DNA of 64,000 bases from JAAYAY01 sp964563135 (lineage in GTDB: Bacteria; Planctomycetota; Planctomycetia; Pirellulales; Thermoguttaceae). The translations under genes and the position numbers were made by a program. This document shows positions 38,375 to 48,073 of the stretch, piece after piece. Every line of letters starts with the position of its first letter. Within the stretch, counting starts at the first letter, position 1. The stretch is taken from the NCBI GenBank assembly GCA_964563135.1, contig CAZLWV010000001.1:1-64000 (forward strand), written 5' to 3'. The notes beneath the pieces were generated by a model. The model had not been told where the DNA came from. It saw nothing but the letters and a program-made list of their open reading frames with translations, and made no database searches.

Positions 38375-38423
38375 CTGCACTTCAGTGGGTTCAGGTTCTC
38401 AGACTGCACCAAAGTGGTGCTGC
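38375..38423 (-). repeat. dispersed 49-bp conserved block, copy 2
   Basis: Reverse-complement copy of 7274-7322. The hairpin next to it has a different sequence from that at copy 1, so the block is conserved and the hairpin is not. Confidence 0.8.
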
Positions 38424-38466
38424 AGCGTTCTGAAGACGATGGTTGGCTCCACAGGCTCGAAGGAGT

Positions 38467-39294
38467 CTACCGCGGAACGGGAATATCCCGGCAAGAGAAG
38501 ACCAGGGCAGCAATCCCGTAGGCCACCAGGCCGATGATGAAGAGAACTGCGTTGAACTGGACCGAGAGACTCCAGGTTCCGCCGGACTGGAGAATGAGTC
38601 GGGAGGGGTCGTAGGCCGAGAGGAAACTCAGGTACCCCATCCACGCCCCCGGTTTCCAGAGCGAGGCAACCATGTCGAGCAGCAGGGAGACAATAAGAAA
38701 CCCGCCTGCCAGACACATCGTCCGCCAGCGGTTGCGGTCGAACGCGGAGAACAAGGCGGTGATGCCGGTGAAGCAGAATATCATGAAGAACAGGTTCACC
38801 GCACCCGGCAGGAAGTCGGCAGCTTTGACCGGTTCCCCTTCGAGGGTTACGGTAAGAATTCCCAGGCAGTTGCCAAGCCACGTGCTCAAGGCGAGCAGGA
38901 AGGCTCCTGCAGTTGCCACCGATCCGACGGCGGCAAGAACGCTCACACGACGAAGCGGCAGCGTCAGGATGAGTTCGTAGGTGCCGTCGGCGATACCACC
39001 ACTGACCGCAGACGAACCGCGGGCGATGGACCAGCCGAAACAGATCAGCAGGGTCACCAGATGCATGTAGAGGATGGTGAGCCGTCCGCGAGGTGTGGCA
39101 AACTGTTCCAAAGGCACCGGAACGATGTCGCGGACAAAATCGGGAAGCATCCCGAGAAAACTGGCGATCGCTCCCATTCGGAAGAGGCTCTGCAGCCACA
39201 CGAAGAACCAGCCGAACAGCAGAAGGAGCAGACAACTGAGGGCCAATTGGGCCCTGGCGTCGGCAATCGCTTTCCTCCAGATGGCTGCATTCAT
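38467..39294 (-). CDS. ABC-2 type transporter permease
   Basis: A 275-residue membrane protein with about six helices (for example LALSCLLLLLFGWFFVWLQS, MIFCFTGITALFSAF, FLIVSLLLDMVASLW). The cytoplasmic loop SGGIADGTYELILTLPLRRVSVL is characteristic of ABC-2 permeases. The conserved ATPase partner is not adjacent; the nearest ABC ATPase in the window is at 43054 on the other strand. Substrate is unknown. Confidence 0.82.
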   Translation of the reverse strand: MNAAIWRKAIADARAQLALSCLLLLLFGWFFVWLQSLFRMGAIASFLGMLPDFVRDIVPVPLEQFATPRGRLTILYMHLVTLLICFGWSIARGSSAVSGGIADGTYELILTLPLRRVSVLAAVGSVATAGAFLLALSTWLGNCLGILTVTLEGEPVKAADFLPGAVNLFFMIFCFTGITALFSAFDRNRWRTMCLAGGFLIVSLLLDMVASLWKPGAWMGYLSFLSAYDPSRLILQSGGTWSLSVQFNAVLFIIGLVAYGIAALVFSCRDIPVPR

Positions 39295-39714
39295 CTTGTT
39301 GATCGGCGCGCCGTAAATGAGCCCTTCGTCAGATCGCTTCTCCGCCTCCGCCCACCGTCGCTTCGCTGGTCAACTTAGTTTACCAGCACTGATCCAGAGG
39401 ATTGCGGAAACCGGGCTGCGGAAACCGGGCTGCGGAAACGTTTCCTCCGGCTGTTGCTCGTCCGTCTCCTTCAGTCTACACAAGACGGGCCCCGCCGTCT
39501 TGGAGGCGGCAAGGCGACGCGTTAAGATGCGTCGGTTTGACCGTTTACCCAAACCGTCCCAAAGGCCCGAGGGAAATCGCCGCTGCGCCAGCGAAGATCC
39601 GCGTTCTGCCGCATGGGCCCGCGGGTTTGACGCGGCAACTGAGTCGCAGTTCCGCGGACGCGGGGCCAGCATGCCAGCCTCCTTCGACCAGGACCAGCAC
39701 GAAAGCCGATCAAA
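39295..39714. other. intergenic region between permease and DinB-family genes
   Basis: About 420 bases between divergent genes; no gene is supported. It contains a short tandem repeat at 39404-39440. Confidence 0.4.
39404..39440. repeat. short tandem repeat, 14-bp unit, about 2.6 copies
   Basis: The unit GCGGAAACCGGGCT is present at 39404-39417 and 39418-39431 without change, followed by a partial copy to 39440. It lies upstream of both divergent genes and could vary in number by slippage. Confidence 0.8.
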
Positions 39715-40212
39715 ATGGATTCTCCGCTGGAGCTTGCGATCAGACAGATTGCGTTTGCCCGATCTTATACCCTCAGCCTGCTCGAGGACATCGACGATAG
39801 CCAGTGGTTCACCATGCCCGAAGGGACCTCGACCCACGTGGGTTGGCAGGTAGCCCACCTGGCGATGGCCCAGTATGGACTTTGCCTGTTCCGGCAACGC
39901 GGCCGAGCTGAAGTTGACCGCGATCTCCTGCCGAGGGGGTTCGTGCAGAAATACGGGAGAGGATCAACGCCTGTCCCGGAAGGCAACCTGAGCCCTGCCC
40001 AGATTCGCGAGACGCTCGAGCGGGTCGACCAGCAGGCAGCCAGGGAGATGGTCGAGTTTTCCGAGGCGGGATTGAACGAACCGATCGACATGCCGTATGC
40101 CGTGTACCCAACGAAACTCGGGGCCCTGATCTTCTGCTCCCACCACGAGATGCTGCACGCCGGGCAAATCGGGTTTATGCGCCGGCTGCTGGGCAAGAAT
40201 CCAATCCGCTAG
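39715..40212 (+). CDS. DinB-family (DinB_2/YfiT-like) putative metal-dependent protein
   Basis: A 165-residue four-helix-bundle protein. The metal-binding histidines are visible: WQVAHLAMAQYG in the second helix and HHEMLHAGQIGFMRRLLG at the C-terminus, the family signature. Family members are thiol transferases or stress proteins; the substrate is unknown. The start at 39715 (ATGGATTCTCCG) fits the N-terminal helix. It has no obvious operon partner. Confidence 0.88.
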   Translation: MDSPLELAIRQIAFARSYTLSLLEDIDDSQWFTMPEGTSTHVGWQVAHLAMAQYGLCLFRQRGRAEVDRDLLPRGFVQKYGRGSTPVPEGNLSPAQIRETLERVDQQAAREMVEFSEAGLNEPIDMPYAVYPTKLGALIFCSHHEMLHAGQIGFMRRLLGKNPIR

Positions 40213-40341
40213 GCTCACTCTGCAGGAACACGGCTCCTTTTAGGACGACGGCTTGTTCGACGCAACCTGTTATGAAAAAATGGGTTAACCGGACTGCTCC
40301 GTCCGGAAGAAGGTCCGACGGTGTAACGTATATTTGGGGAT

Positions 40342-41190
40342 ATGAACCAGATTCCGGGCCCCCGAAGTATCACGGAGAACGCGATCGTGTTGAAGCTCAT
40401 CCAAGCACTCAATAGCCTCCTGGGGATGCTTCTGGCGCTGGTGATCGTTGTGCTCCTGATTGCGGGCGGGTGGTATGCATTCCACAACTACTACGCCGAG
40501 AGATTTGCCCTTGAGGAAGAAGTCGATCGGCTTGGCGAAGAGCTGAACACCAGCCGGGCCAAGATCGACAGTCTCGAAGAAGACCTGGAGAAGAAACGCA
40601 AGGAAATCCAGCAGTTGGCGATGGCGCTGAAACTCATGAAAGTGGACCAGCGGCTGGCGCGAATCACGACTCTTTCCCAGAGCGGCTCCGCCGAGACGGG
40701 GGATCTCTCCACGCGGTTCAGTTTTGTGGAGTTGAACCGGGAGGGCAAGCCACTTGGCGAAGCGAGGATCTTCAGTGTCGAGGGAGACCTGGTCTACATC
40801 GACGCCTGGGTGATCAAATTCAACGACGAGTATGTCGAGAAGGGTGATTCACTACGTTCGACGTCCATCTATGTGTTCCGCCGCATGTTTGGCGAGAAGC
40901 AGCCCCCCACCCAAGGTTTCGTGCTCGACAAGGAAGGGAGCGCACCGTCGGTCTACCGCATGGGTGACCAGGAATCCGAGTTCGAGAAGGAGCTTTGGGC
41001 TCGATTCTGGGACTATGCCAATGATGCGAAGTTGGCAAGCGAGAAGGGAGTTCGCGCCGCCCACGGTGAAGCCCCTTCGATCCAGCTCCGCCCCGGCAAG
41101 AGCTATCGAGTCGAGCTCCGGGCATCGGGAGGCATTTCGGTCGTTCCCGAGGAAACGCCGGATCGCCAAGCGACCTCGCAACTCAACTGA
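40342..41190 (+). CDS. membrane-anchored coiled-coil protein of unknown function
   Basis: A 282-residue protein with one transmembrane helix near the N-terminus (LLGMLLALVIVVLLIAGGWY), then a coiled coil (ALEEEVDRLGEELNTSRAKI through KKRKEIQQLAMAL) and a globular domain of about 170 residues outside or inside the membrane. The final part contains IQLRPGKSYRVELRASGGI. I do not recognise the family. ATG 40342 or GTG 40387 may be the start; both have some Shine-Dalgarno character. Confidence 0.75.
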   Translation: MNQIPGPRSITENAIVLKLIQALNSLLGMLLALVIVVLLIAGGWYAFHNYYAERFALEEEVDRLGEELNTSRAKIDSLEEDLEKKRKEIQQLAMALKLMKVDQRLARITTLSQSGSAETGDLSTRFSFVELNREGKPLGEARIFSVEGDLVYIDAWVIKFNDEYVEKGDSLRSTSIYVFRRMFGEKQPPTQGFVLDKEGSAPSVYRMGDQESEFEKELWARFWDYANDAKLASEKGVRAAHGEAPSIQLRPGKSYRVELRASGGISVVPEETPDRQATSQLN

Positions 41191-41565
41191 GAGGGTGGCG
41201 GCCACTGCGGGGCCGCTTCTGCAAGGGGAAACGTTCTGATTGCCGTCGCTTTGATGGCCTCGAAGGCATCCGGCGGCCGCGGATCCCCCCCAGGAAAGAA
41301 CACGGCCTCGACGCTGTTTCTGGTCACGTTGAACGGCAAGGGAACGCATTTTTCGCTGCTGGGGGGGTGGAGGGGCAGCACGCGGCCCGTCTTTCGGCCG
41401 TCACTGGTCGGTGCGAAACGAGTTTCACCGCGTCAAAACGGCCGCTACCCGGATTGGGGTGCAACTCGTGCGGATCTCCCCTGCCAGGATGTCCCGGCTG
41501 GCGGATCCGACGTGGAGCTCTACCGGGACAGGCCAGGCGCAACGACGCCTTGAGCAGCGAGCGGT
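41191..41565. other. intergenic region
   Basis: About 375 bases between convergent genes with no supported gene. It contains a run of seven G (near 41363). Confidence 0.4.
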
Positions 41566-42060
41566 TCAACAGCCCAGGAGTTCTGGTGTTACGAGCCATT
41601 GGAGGTCGCCGCCACCGGGGACCATCGGTTCTCCAAACTCGATGGCCGCTACGGCCCCCTTGGCGAAATGGATGTGGGAGTCGCCAGAGCCGATCAAGGC
41701 GGCGGCCATCCGGCCGACGTCGGGGGCATGACCGACCCAGGCGATGCGCTGAAAATGCGCAGCCTGGGCTGCTGTCCAGGCAACGAGCGCCCCCAGGTCG
41801 CCCCCGGGTGCCAGATCGTTCAGCGGCACGACCTGAGGTCGGTCAGCGACCATGTCGGCAAGAATGTCGGCCGTCTGGCGGCAGCGTGTGTAGGGGCTGG
41901 CAGCCACAACCTGCGGCTGGAACCGACGATCGGCCAACTGGCAAGCGACGCGGGAAAATCGCTCCTTTCCCTTGCCGGTCAGCGGGCGCCGGGTATCGTC
42001 GGGCCAGCGCGGATCCCCACGGTCTGCTGCCCAGGCATGGCGGACGATGTAGAGAATCAT
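41566..42060 (-). CDS. sixA: SixA-type phosphohistidine phosphatase
   Basis: A 164-residue histidine phosphatase. The catalytic RHG-type motif appears as YIVRHAWAADRG with the nucleophile His, followed by RPLTGKGKERFSRVA, and ASPYTRCRQTADILAD and WVGHAPDVGRMAAALI supply the remaining Arg and His. SixA removes phosphate from His residues of phosphotransfer proteins such as ArcB or EI-type PTS proteins. ATG 42060 has GGAG close upstream. A PTS EIIA-like protein exists at 11413-11901, but there is no physical link. Confidence 0.88.
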   Translation of the reverse strand: MILYIVRHAWAADRGDPRWPDDTRRPLTGKGKERFSRVACQLADRRFQPQVVAASPYTRCRQTADILADMVADRPQVVPLNDLAPGGDLGALVAWTAAQAAHFQRIAWVGHAPDVGRMAAALIGSGDSHIHFAKGAVAAIEFGEPMVPGGGDLQWLVTPELLGC

Positions 42061-42375
42061 GGCTCCGCCCTCGGTGCTGGAGTGGTCTAACGATGATACA
42101 CGGACAAAGCGATTGGGAGAAGCACGATCGGCAACCGGGGGGTGTGTCGATATAATGGATGGAGACAGCCGGAGGGAGTGCCGGCCCACCCGTCTGTCGC
42201 TGGATGGGAGAAGCAGGTGTGGGGGGAAGAGCGCGAGGCTGGAAAGAGATTGCTCATTCGGAGACCGTCCCTTAAATTCGGTATTCCTTGGGGCCAAGAG
42301 TCGATCGATGCAAGCCCGGACAGGACGGAAGACCGTACATCAGCCAGGGGCGTTGATCGGTCGGAGCGTGCGAAC
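42061..42375. other. divergent promoter region
   Basis: About 315 bases between the divergent sixA and membrane-protein genes. It contains the promoter-like pair at 42128-42156. Confidence 0.4.
42128..42156 (+). promoter_or_regulatory. possible promoter of the 42376 gene
   Basis: A perfect TATAAT (42151-42156) with TCGGCA (42128-42133, 4 of 6) 17 bases upstream. It would leave a leader of about 215 bases. Confidence 0.45.
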
Positions 42376-42951
42376 GTGACGCAGATGGCATCCTCCCATT
42401 CGTCTGAGCGACTCCAGCCGTGGCAACGGTTCACGATCCTGGATGCGCTGCTGATGCAGATGGGCTATGCGATGGCCTTCTCGCTGGTGTTCTCGCCGTA
42501 TCGGCGTCTGGTCGCTCAGCCGTTTGACGAAGGGGCTGTCCTGATCGTCGTAACGACTTTCTGCCTGGGCAGCGCGCTGTCGGGGCCGATCGTGCTCGGA
42601 TCCCACTGGCTGTTTCGCGGACGACGGACGGGGATGAGCGCCGGGGAATGGCTGTGGCTCAGCCCGTCGGCCATCCTCTTGATCGTGATCCTGGGGGTCT
42701 GGGGCCTGCACTGGGTGGCCCAGGCGCTACCGGATCCGGAAGGGATCCGGGCAATTCTCTACGCGCTGTTTGGCATCTTGCTGTTCCTGGTGGAGTGCGG
42801 CTGCGTGGTGAATGCTTTTCTGGTGGTGATGGCCCGCTCGTTTGGCGATCTGGACCACCCGCCCTGCCGGTGGACCGACCGGTTCGGGGCGATCACGTGC
42901 CTCGTGCTCGGGATTCTCCTGCTGTTGACCCTGTTTGCCGTATTTTCTTGA
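42376..42951 (+). CDS. four-helix integral membrane protein of unknown function
   Basis: A 191-residue membrane protein with about five hydrophobic stretches, the clearest being VLIVVTTFCLGSALSGPIVL, LWLSPSAILLIVILGVWGLH, AILYALFGILLFLVECGCVV and AITCLVLGILLLLTLFAVF. GTG 42376 is favoured by GGAG nine bases upstream; ATG 42385 is an alternative. It lies just before ABC transporter genes on the same strand and could belong with them. No family recognised. Confidence 0.65.
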   Translation: MTQMASSHSSERLQPWQRFTILDALLMQMGYAMAFSLVFSPYRRLVAQPFDEGAVLIVVTTFCLGSALSGPIVLGSHWLFRGRRTGMSAGEWLWLSPSAILLIVILGVWGLHWVAQALPDPEGIRAILYALFGILLFLVECGCVVNAFLVVMARSFGDLDHPPCRWTDRFGAITCLVLGILLLLTLFAVFS

Positions 42952-43053
42952 GATTATTGCCGGCGCCGGCCAAGATGGAGGCAGGAGAGACGAATAACCT
43001 GTGTTGCGCGCAGATGCGATAGCCCGGCCGGTTGCACAAGAGGGAAACCGAAC

Positions 43054-44109
43054 GTGGATGCAGCCATTGAGACGCAGCGGTTGACCAAGGTGTTTGGCAA
43101 CCGTCTGATTGCAGTCAACGACATGAATCTGGTCGTACCCCAGGGCGCGATCTTCGGGCTTCTTGGGCCGAACGGGGCAGGCAAGACGACCACGTTGCGG
43201 ATCCTGCTGGGCTTGCAGCGTCCCACGGCCGGCCGAGCCAGGGTATTCGGACGCGACTGCGGGCCGAACGCCGTGGACGTGCGGCGTTCGATCGGGTATC
43301 TGCCGACCCATCCCCAGTTGCCCGGCCACCTCCGTCCCGTGGCGTACCTCGACCTGGTGGGAAAGCTCTGCGGCCTTCCGCGCGAGATCCGCAAACCGCG
43401 GATTGCCTCGCTGATCCGGGCAGTGGGCCTGCTCGGCGCCACCGGGCAGAAGATCAGGAGTTTCTCAACGGGGATGGCGACCCGGTTGGGGATCGCGGCA
43501 TCGCTCGTGGGCGACCCCCCTTTGTTGGTATGGGACGAACCGACCGCGGGGCTCGATCCGGCCGCCCGTCGGTTCACGCTGGACCTGATCCGGGAACTGG
43601 GAAAGACGCGGACGGTGGTCGTGGCCACCCATATACTCGGCGATATCGACCAGATCTGCGACCACGTGGGGGTGATGCACGAAGGGCGCATGATTTTTTC
43701 CGGACCGATGCACGACATGAAGTGCCGCCTTCGGCGGGATGAATTCACCCTGGAAATCGAGGGGCAGGACGAGCAGCTTCAGCAGCTTGCCGGCCGGATC
43801 TCCGAGCTCCGTGCAGTCGCCGCCACGCATGTGACACCGCAGACGGTGACGGTGCAGATCGTGCCCAATGCCGCACGAGCCGCCGCGCTGGCAGAGGTGC
43901 TGGCAAAAGTGACCGAGATGGGGCTCGCGCTGCTGGCCATCCATTCGGGGCGGAACGAGACGGAAAACGCCTATCTGCAGCTTCTGGACGAGGACGAGGC
44001 CCACGGATTCCAGCGATTCGATCTGGCCCGCAGTCCGCGAAATGGGGAATCTCCGGATAGTCCCTCTCGTTTGCCGGCCGGCGATGCAGATGACGGACGC
44101 AGAGCCTAG
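43054..44109 (+). CDS. ABC transporter ATP-binding protein
   Basis: A 351-residue ABC ATPase. Walker A is GPNGAGKTTTLR, the signature region is FSTGMATRLGIAASLV (a degenerate LSGGQ), Walker B is LLVWDEPTAGLDPAA and the H-loop is VVVATHILGD. The C-terminal ~100 residues are an accessory domain of the drug/lipid-exporter type. The GTG start at 43054 follows AGAGGGAAA. It pairs with the permease gene at 44168; the two lie 58 bases apart and probably form one exporter. Confidence 0.93.
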   Translation: MDAAIETQRLTKVFGNRLIAVNDMNLVVPQGAIFGLLGPNGAGKTTTLRILLGLQRPTAGRARVFGRDCGPNAVDVRRSIGYLPTHPQLPGHLRPVAYLDLVGKLCGLPREIRKPRIASLIRAVGLLGATGQKIRSFSTGMATRLGIAASLVGDPPLLVWDEPTAGLDPAARRFTLDLIRELGKTRTVVVATHILGDIDQICDHVGVMHEGRMIFSGPMHDMKCRLRRDEFTLEIEGQDEQLQQLAGRISELRAVAATHVTPQTVTVQIVPNAARAAALAEVLAKVTEMGLALLAIHSGRNETENAYLQLLDEDEAHGFQRFDLARSPRNGESPDSPSRLPAGDADDGRRA

Positions 44110-44167
44110 CGAAGCCGTCTGCGGCTGTGAGAATCGGAAAGGCCTGAAAAGAAGAGCGAGACGCGGC

Positions 44168-45046
44168 ATGAATATCAGGGCACGATGGATGCCGGCACTG
44201 GCGGTGCTTCAGCACGATCTGGGTTCGCTGGCATCGAGCTGGCTGGTGCGGTTGTGGCTCGTTCTCAGCGGCCTCTTGGTGCTCATGCTGTTGTCGGGGC
44301 AATGGGCCAGGTTCGACGATGCCAGGTTGATTTCGCTCCTCCTGGTGCCGTACCTGGTGATGCCCTGGTTCCTGGTGGTGTTCATGCTCGGTGTGGGGCC
44401 GGTGGCAGGGGGCCGTGCTGAATCGCTTGCCGACGGGATCCTCTGCCGCCCTCTGACCCGCTACGAGTACCTGCTCGCTTCCTGGGCGGCCCGGGTGATT
44501 GCCGTGGTTGGGGTGTTTCTGGTCGTGGTGGTTCCCTCCATCCTGCTGATCGTGCTGGCCGACCGCCCGGTCTCGACCGATCCGGTCACGAGCTACGGGG
44601 TGCTGGCCGCGCTCGGCGTGGTCTGCATCGTACTGACGCTGGAGGTGTCACTCGCATTCTTCCTGGGCACCCTCCTGCGCCGTCAGATGGTGGCCGTGGC
44701 GATATTGGCCCTGGCGTGGTTCGTCTCCGCAACCGTGCTCGGCACGTTCAAGCTCGAGGAACTCTCACCGATCAGCCTGAACCAGGGTATGCCCGTGCTG
44801 CTCACCCAGCCGTGGGTGGAAGACAAGACGGCCACCCGGATGGAGGCGGACGAAATCGCCGAGTTCATGAAGGCGGCAGGGGATTGGTTCGGGCTCGGCA
44901 CTCCGCCCCCGCGGCAGCAGGATGAATTCTTCAACGACGAGGACTTCAAAGATATCTCGCTCTGGCGAGTGACGCTGGGCTACGGAGTCCCGACCCTGGT
45001 GGCCATCGGACTGGCAACCCTGGTATTCTGCCGACGGGATCTGTGA
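44168..45046 (+). CDS. ABC-2 type transporter permease
   Basis: A 292-residue permease with about six helices (LVRLWLVLSGLLVLMLLSGQ, LLLVPYLVMPWFLVVFMLGV, VIAVVGVFLVVVVPSILLIV, TLVAIGLATLVFCRRD at the C-terminus). The loop RAESLADGILCRPLTRYEYLL has the ABC-2 signature. ATG 44168 gives a normal N-terminus; the frame is open further upstream but is not membrane-like there. It probably works with the ATPase at 43054. Confidence 0.85.
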   Translation: MNIRARWMPALAVLQHDLGSLASSWLVRLWLVLSGLLVLMLLSGQWARFDDARLISLLLVPYLVMPWFLVVFMLGVGPVAGGRAESLADGILCRPLTRYEYLLASWAARVIAVVGVFLVVVVPSILLIVLADRPVSTDPVTSYGVLAALGVVCIVLTLEVSLAFFLGTLLRRQMVAVAILALAWFVSATVLGTFKLEELSPISLNQGMPVLLTQPWVEDKTATRMEADEIAEFMKAAGDWFGLGTPPPRQQDEFFNDEDFKDISLWRVTLGYGVPTLVAIGLATLVFCRRDL

Positions 45047-45111
45047 AGCGGGTTTCCGCCGCAGGAGCGGCGGGGCAACTCAACTCGCCCAAGGGTAGCG
45101 TCAGCCGGGCG

Positions 45112-47253
45112 CTATGCCGGCACCGTGCCACTGCGCTTGCGCTGGCGGCTCCGCGGCGTTCGGCTTCCGTTGCCGACATGCTGGCCGACCACAGCTTCCC
45201 GTTCACGTTGGTCAGCCGGTACCGGTGCCGCAACTCGAGCCACGAGCCGCCAGGATCGGAGGGTCCCGACGTCCATCCGCCAGGTATCCGTCACACGGAG
45301 TCGCCAGATTCCATGGACGGATCTTCCGGCAAAACCGCGTAGCGCCGGCACCTCTCGGGCCGTATACGTCCGCACCAGGTCATCGGCCGTCCCGCCGCGA
45401 TGATTGTGGAGCGTGACTGCCGTGCCGTCCGGCGCGAGCAGATCCACCCGCAGATCGCCGATATAGGTGTGTTCGATATTGACACCCACGCGGAGTTCCT
45501 GGATTGTCCCCTCGTCGCGGACGTCGATTTCGCTGAACACGGGTTCGCCTGTGTCGGGAATATCGAGCACGGCGTCCTCGGACAGGTCGACCACGAGTTC
45601 GAACTCCTCGCCGCCGGCGGCACGGACGGCAGCGGCGGCGTCGACTTTCCCCCGGCCGAACCAGAGGCTGTGACCGTCGGCATCAAACTCGCCCGATGCG
45701 TTGACATCGTTGTCCGACACGATCCGCAGCTCGTCCTTGTTGGCCGTTTCCTTGAGGATTCCACGGACACGTTCGGCCGTCAGGTTCTGGTTGCGAGAGA
45801 TGACCAGTGCCGCGACGCCAGCGACGGTGGGCGTGGCGCTCGAGGTGCCGCCGAATCGGGTCGTGTAGCGTTGGCCGGGCGTGAAGTCGGAACCGGAACC
45901 GAAGCCTTCGTTGTCGGTCGTAACGATCCCGCGTCCGGGCGGGTTGAACTGGCCAAGATCGTCCCAGTTGTCCGACGGCGCGCAGAGAGCGACCTGCTTG
46001 CCCCAGGAAGAATAGGCGGACCGAGTGTGCAACGAAGTGCAGGCGCTGACAGTCAGCACATCCGGGTGCGCGGCAATCCAGCGGTCGATGGGTCCGGAGT
46101 AGCGGCGACGGATACCGTACGAATCCAGGTAGTCATAAACAGCCGTATTGTTGAGATCCTTGATGGGGCAATTGTTGTTGCCGGCCGCCACACAGAAGAC
46201 CAGTCCCCTTCCGCGGCGTCCGCCGGTCCGGGCCAATTGGGCGATCTTCTCCGACAGTGGGCTGGACATGGGGGCGTTGGCCGGACCGTAGCCCCAGGAG
46301 CAGGAGACGACATCCGCCAGGCGAGAAACCCGCTGGAAGAGGATGACCATCTGGGCATCGCTGATACTGAGCGGGAAACGGACCGCCAGGAAGGCACAAC
46401 CCGGTGCAACCCCCACGGTGCCCGTGCCGTTTTCTTCGGCCACGGCCACCCCGGCACAGGGGGTACCGTGGTAATCGCCCGGCCGCGGCATCACGTTCTC
46501 GTCGAATGTCAGCCCGGCACCCGAAGGCACGGCATTGAGGCGTCCGGCGATTTTCGCTTCGCCCTGAAAGTCGGGGTGGGTCAGGTCGAAGCCATCGTCG
46601 GCCACGCAGACCACGACGTCGCGGATTCCGCGGGTTAAATCCCAAGCGTCGGGTGCGTGAATGTCTGCGCCGGCAACCAGTTCTTCCCCATCCTCCGGTG
46701 CGTGCAGGTGCCACTGTTGGCAAAAGTAACCGTCGGTGGGGATGTGGGCAAAGCGGACCAGTTGGCGAACCAGATTCGGCTCTGCATATTCGACTTCGTC
46801 GTGCAACGCGGCCGCATTGGCCGTCCGGATCGGATTCCTACCGGTGGCGTCGGTCACCCGCGCAAGGAAAGTGTTGCCTCCCAATTCGTCTTCCATGACG
46901 AGGTTCTCGTCGGCAAAGAACCGAAGGACGCTGGAGCGGGGCGTACCGGGCTTGAACTTGACGAAGAACGTGTCGCTGATGAGGACTTCGTCTTCCGGGT
47001 GTCCCTTGGTGTGGTAGACGTGATGTGCCACGTGTGTCTCCCGCAGGCGAGACAGGTTTGCGTCTCGGTCGCGTGGGATCTCCGCCCGTACAAGATTGGG
47101 CGCAGTTTGGTGCACATCGGCCAGTTCGATTCCGGCGTTCTCCGATGCGGCAAGCACCTCGTCGACATCGTCGGCGTGAACCGTGACACCCGAGTCGGCC
47201 CGTTCGATCTCAATCTTGCGGCCGCCCTGCCAGTAATAGCTAGTTTCCGACAT
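45112..47253 (-). CDS. subtilase (S8) serine protease with C-terminal P-type domain
   Basis: A 713-residue protease. Residues ~1-190 are a non-conserved pro-region with a second inhibitor-like part. The catalytic domain has Asp219 (CVADDGFDLTHPDF), His262 (DYHGTPCAGVA), oxyanion Asn359 (VAAGNNN) and Ser471 (RFGGTSSATPTVAG). The C-terminal proprotein-convertase-like P domain contains VNIEHTYIGDLRVDLLAPDG and HGIWRLRVTDTW. The extreme C-terminus is Arg-rich (RTPRSRQRKRSG). No classical signal peptide is seen at the N-terminus, so export may be by another route or the protein may be intracellular. Confidence 0.92.
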   Translation of the reverse strand: MSETSYYWQGGRKIEIERADSGVTVHADDVDEVLAASENAGIELADVHQTAPNLVRAEIPRDRDANLSRLRETHVAHHVYHTKGHPEDEVLISDTFFVKFKPGTPRSSVLRFFADENLVMEDELGGNTFLARVTDATGRNPIRTANAAALHDEVEYAEPNLVRQLVRFAHIPTDGYFCQQWHLHAPEDGEELVAGADIHAPDAWDLTRGIRDVVVCVADDGFDLTHPDFQGEAKIAGRLNAVPSGAGLTFDENVMPRPGDYHGTPCAGVAVAEENGTGTVGVAPGCAFLAVRFPLSISDAQMVILFQRVSRLADVVSCSWGYGPANAPMSSPLSEKIAQLARTGGRRGRGLVFCVAAGNNNCPIKDLNNTAVYDYLDSYGIRRRYSGPIDRWIAAHPDVLTVSACTSLHTRSAYSSWGKQVALCAPSDNWDDLGQFNPPGRGIVTTDNEGFGSGSDFTPGQRYTTRFGGTSSATPTVAGVAALVISRNQNLTAERVRGILKETANKDELRIVSDNDVNASGEFDADGHSLWFGRGKVDAAAAVRAAGGEEFELVVDLSEDAVLDIPDTGEPVFSEIDVRDEGTIQELRVGVNIEHTYIGDLRVDLLAPDGTAVTLHNHRGGTADDLVRTYTAREVPALRGFAGRSVHGIWRLRVTDTWRMDVGTLRSWRLVARVAAPVPADQREREAVVGQHVGNGSRTPRSRQRKRSGTVPA

Positions 47254-48073
47254 GGCATTTCTCCCCTATCAACTCGCGTGTTGAATGGCCCACCGCAAGA
47301 GCGAGACCGCGACGGGCCGAAACCGGACACCTGCCGAGCGTTACCCCCACTCTGATTTTTTGGGGATTGTGTAGAGTGTTCAGGCGTTATCACCCAACGC
47401 ACGTTTCCCTGAGCCGTTGAGGGAATTGTTTCGCGGATATGGATTTGGACAAGTGACGAAAATCGAAATCAACCCGCTTGAGGGAGACGTCAGCGCCGAA
47501 CTGGCTTGGCGTGGACTCAGTGCCCATTTTTTCCCGCCCGGGACGGGTGCACATCCCGTTGACAGGCCGATACCTTTCACCCAGATGAAGCACTCTTGCT
47601 CGTTCTCCTCCGGCACACACCGGCATCCCATGCTCTCAACCCGATCGGCCATCGTCTTCGTCAGCTTTTTTTGCCCAAAGGGATGATCTGCCTAATCCTG
47701 GTGGGCACACCCCGTATTACCGAACACGATACCGCTTCTCAGTGTTGGAGGATGGCCTCGCGGACTCGCCGGACGTGGATCGTGGCTGCGGCGAATGGGA
47801 TTCCGAAGGAACACGCTTGCCACACAAGCGTTCCCGTTCTACTCTAGCAGCATAGGGTTCAAGACGCTTGGTCTGTCTTTTCGCGTCCAATCAGCCATGT
47901 TAAGTAGTGAGACTGCCGGCTGGCAGACGGGCAACGTGGGGCGGATTGGCAGGGCGACGCCACGCGTCTTGTTGTACTCGACCCCGAGCCGCCCTTCCAA
48001 CTGCCTTGCCTGGTTGATGTGCCAGGTCCTTTCCAGACGTCCAACCACTTCTTAAACCATGGGGGAGATCGTG
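47254..48073. other. 820-base region without a supported gene
   Basis: Lower GC than the flanks in part (47340-47360, 47660-47720). Short frames exist (for example plus-strand 47417-47686), but none has both a ribosome binding site and a family. No repeat or RNA structure was clear. Confidence 0.4.

Noticed and set aside
47417..47686. plus-strand 89-codon frame
   Set aside because: No ribosome binding site, no recognisable family and no conservation test possible.
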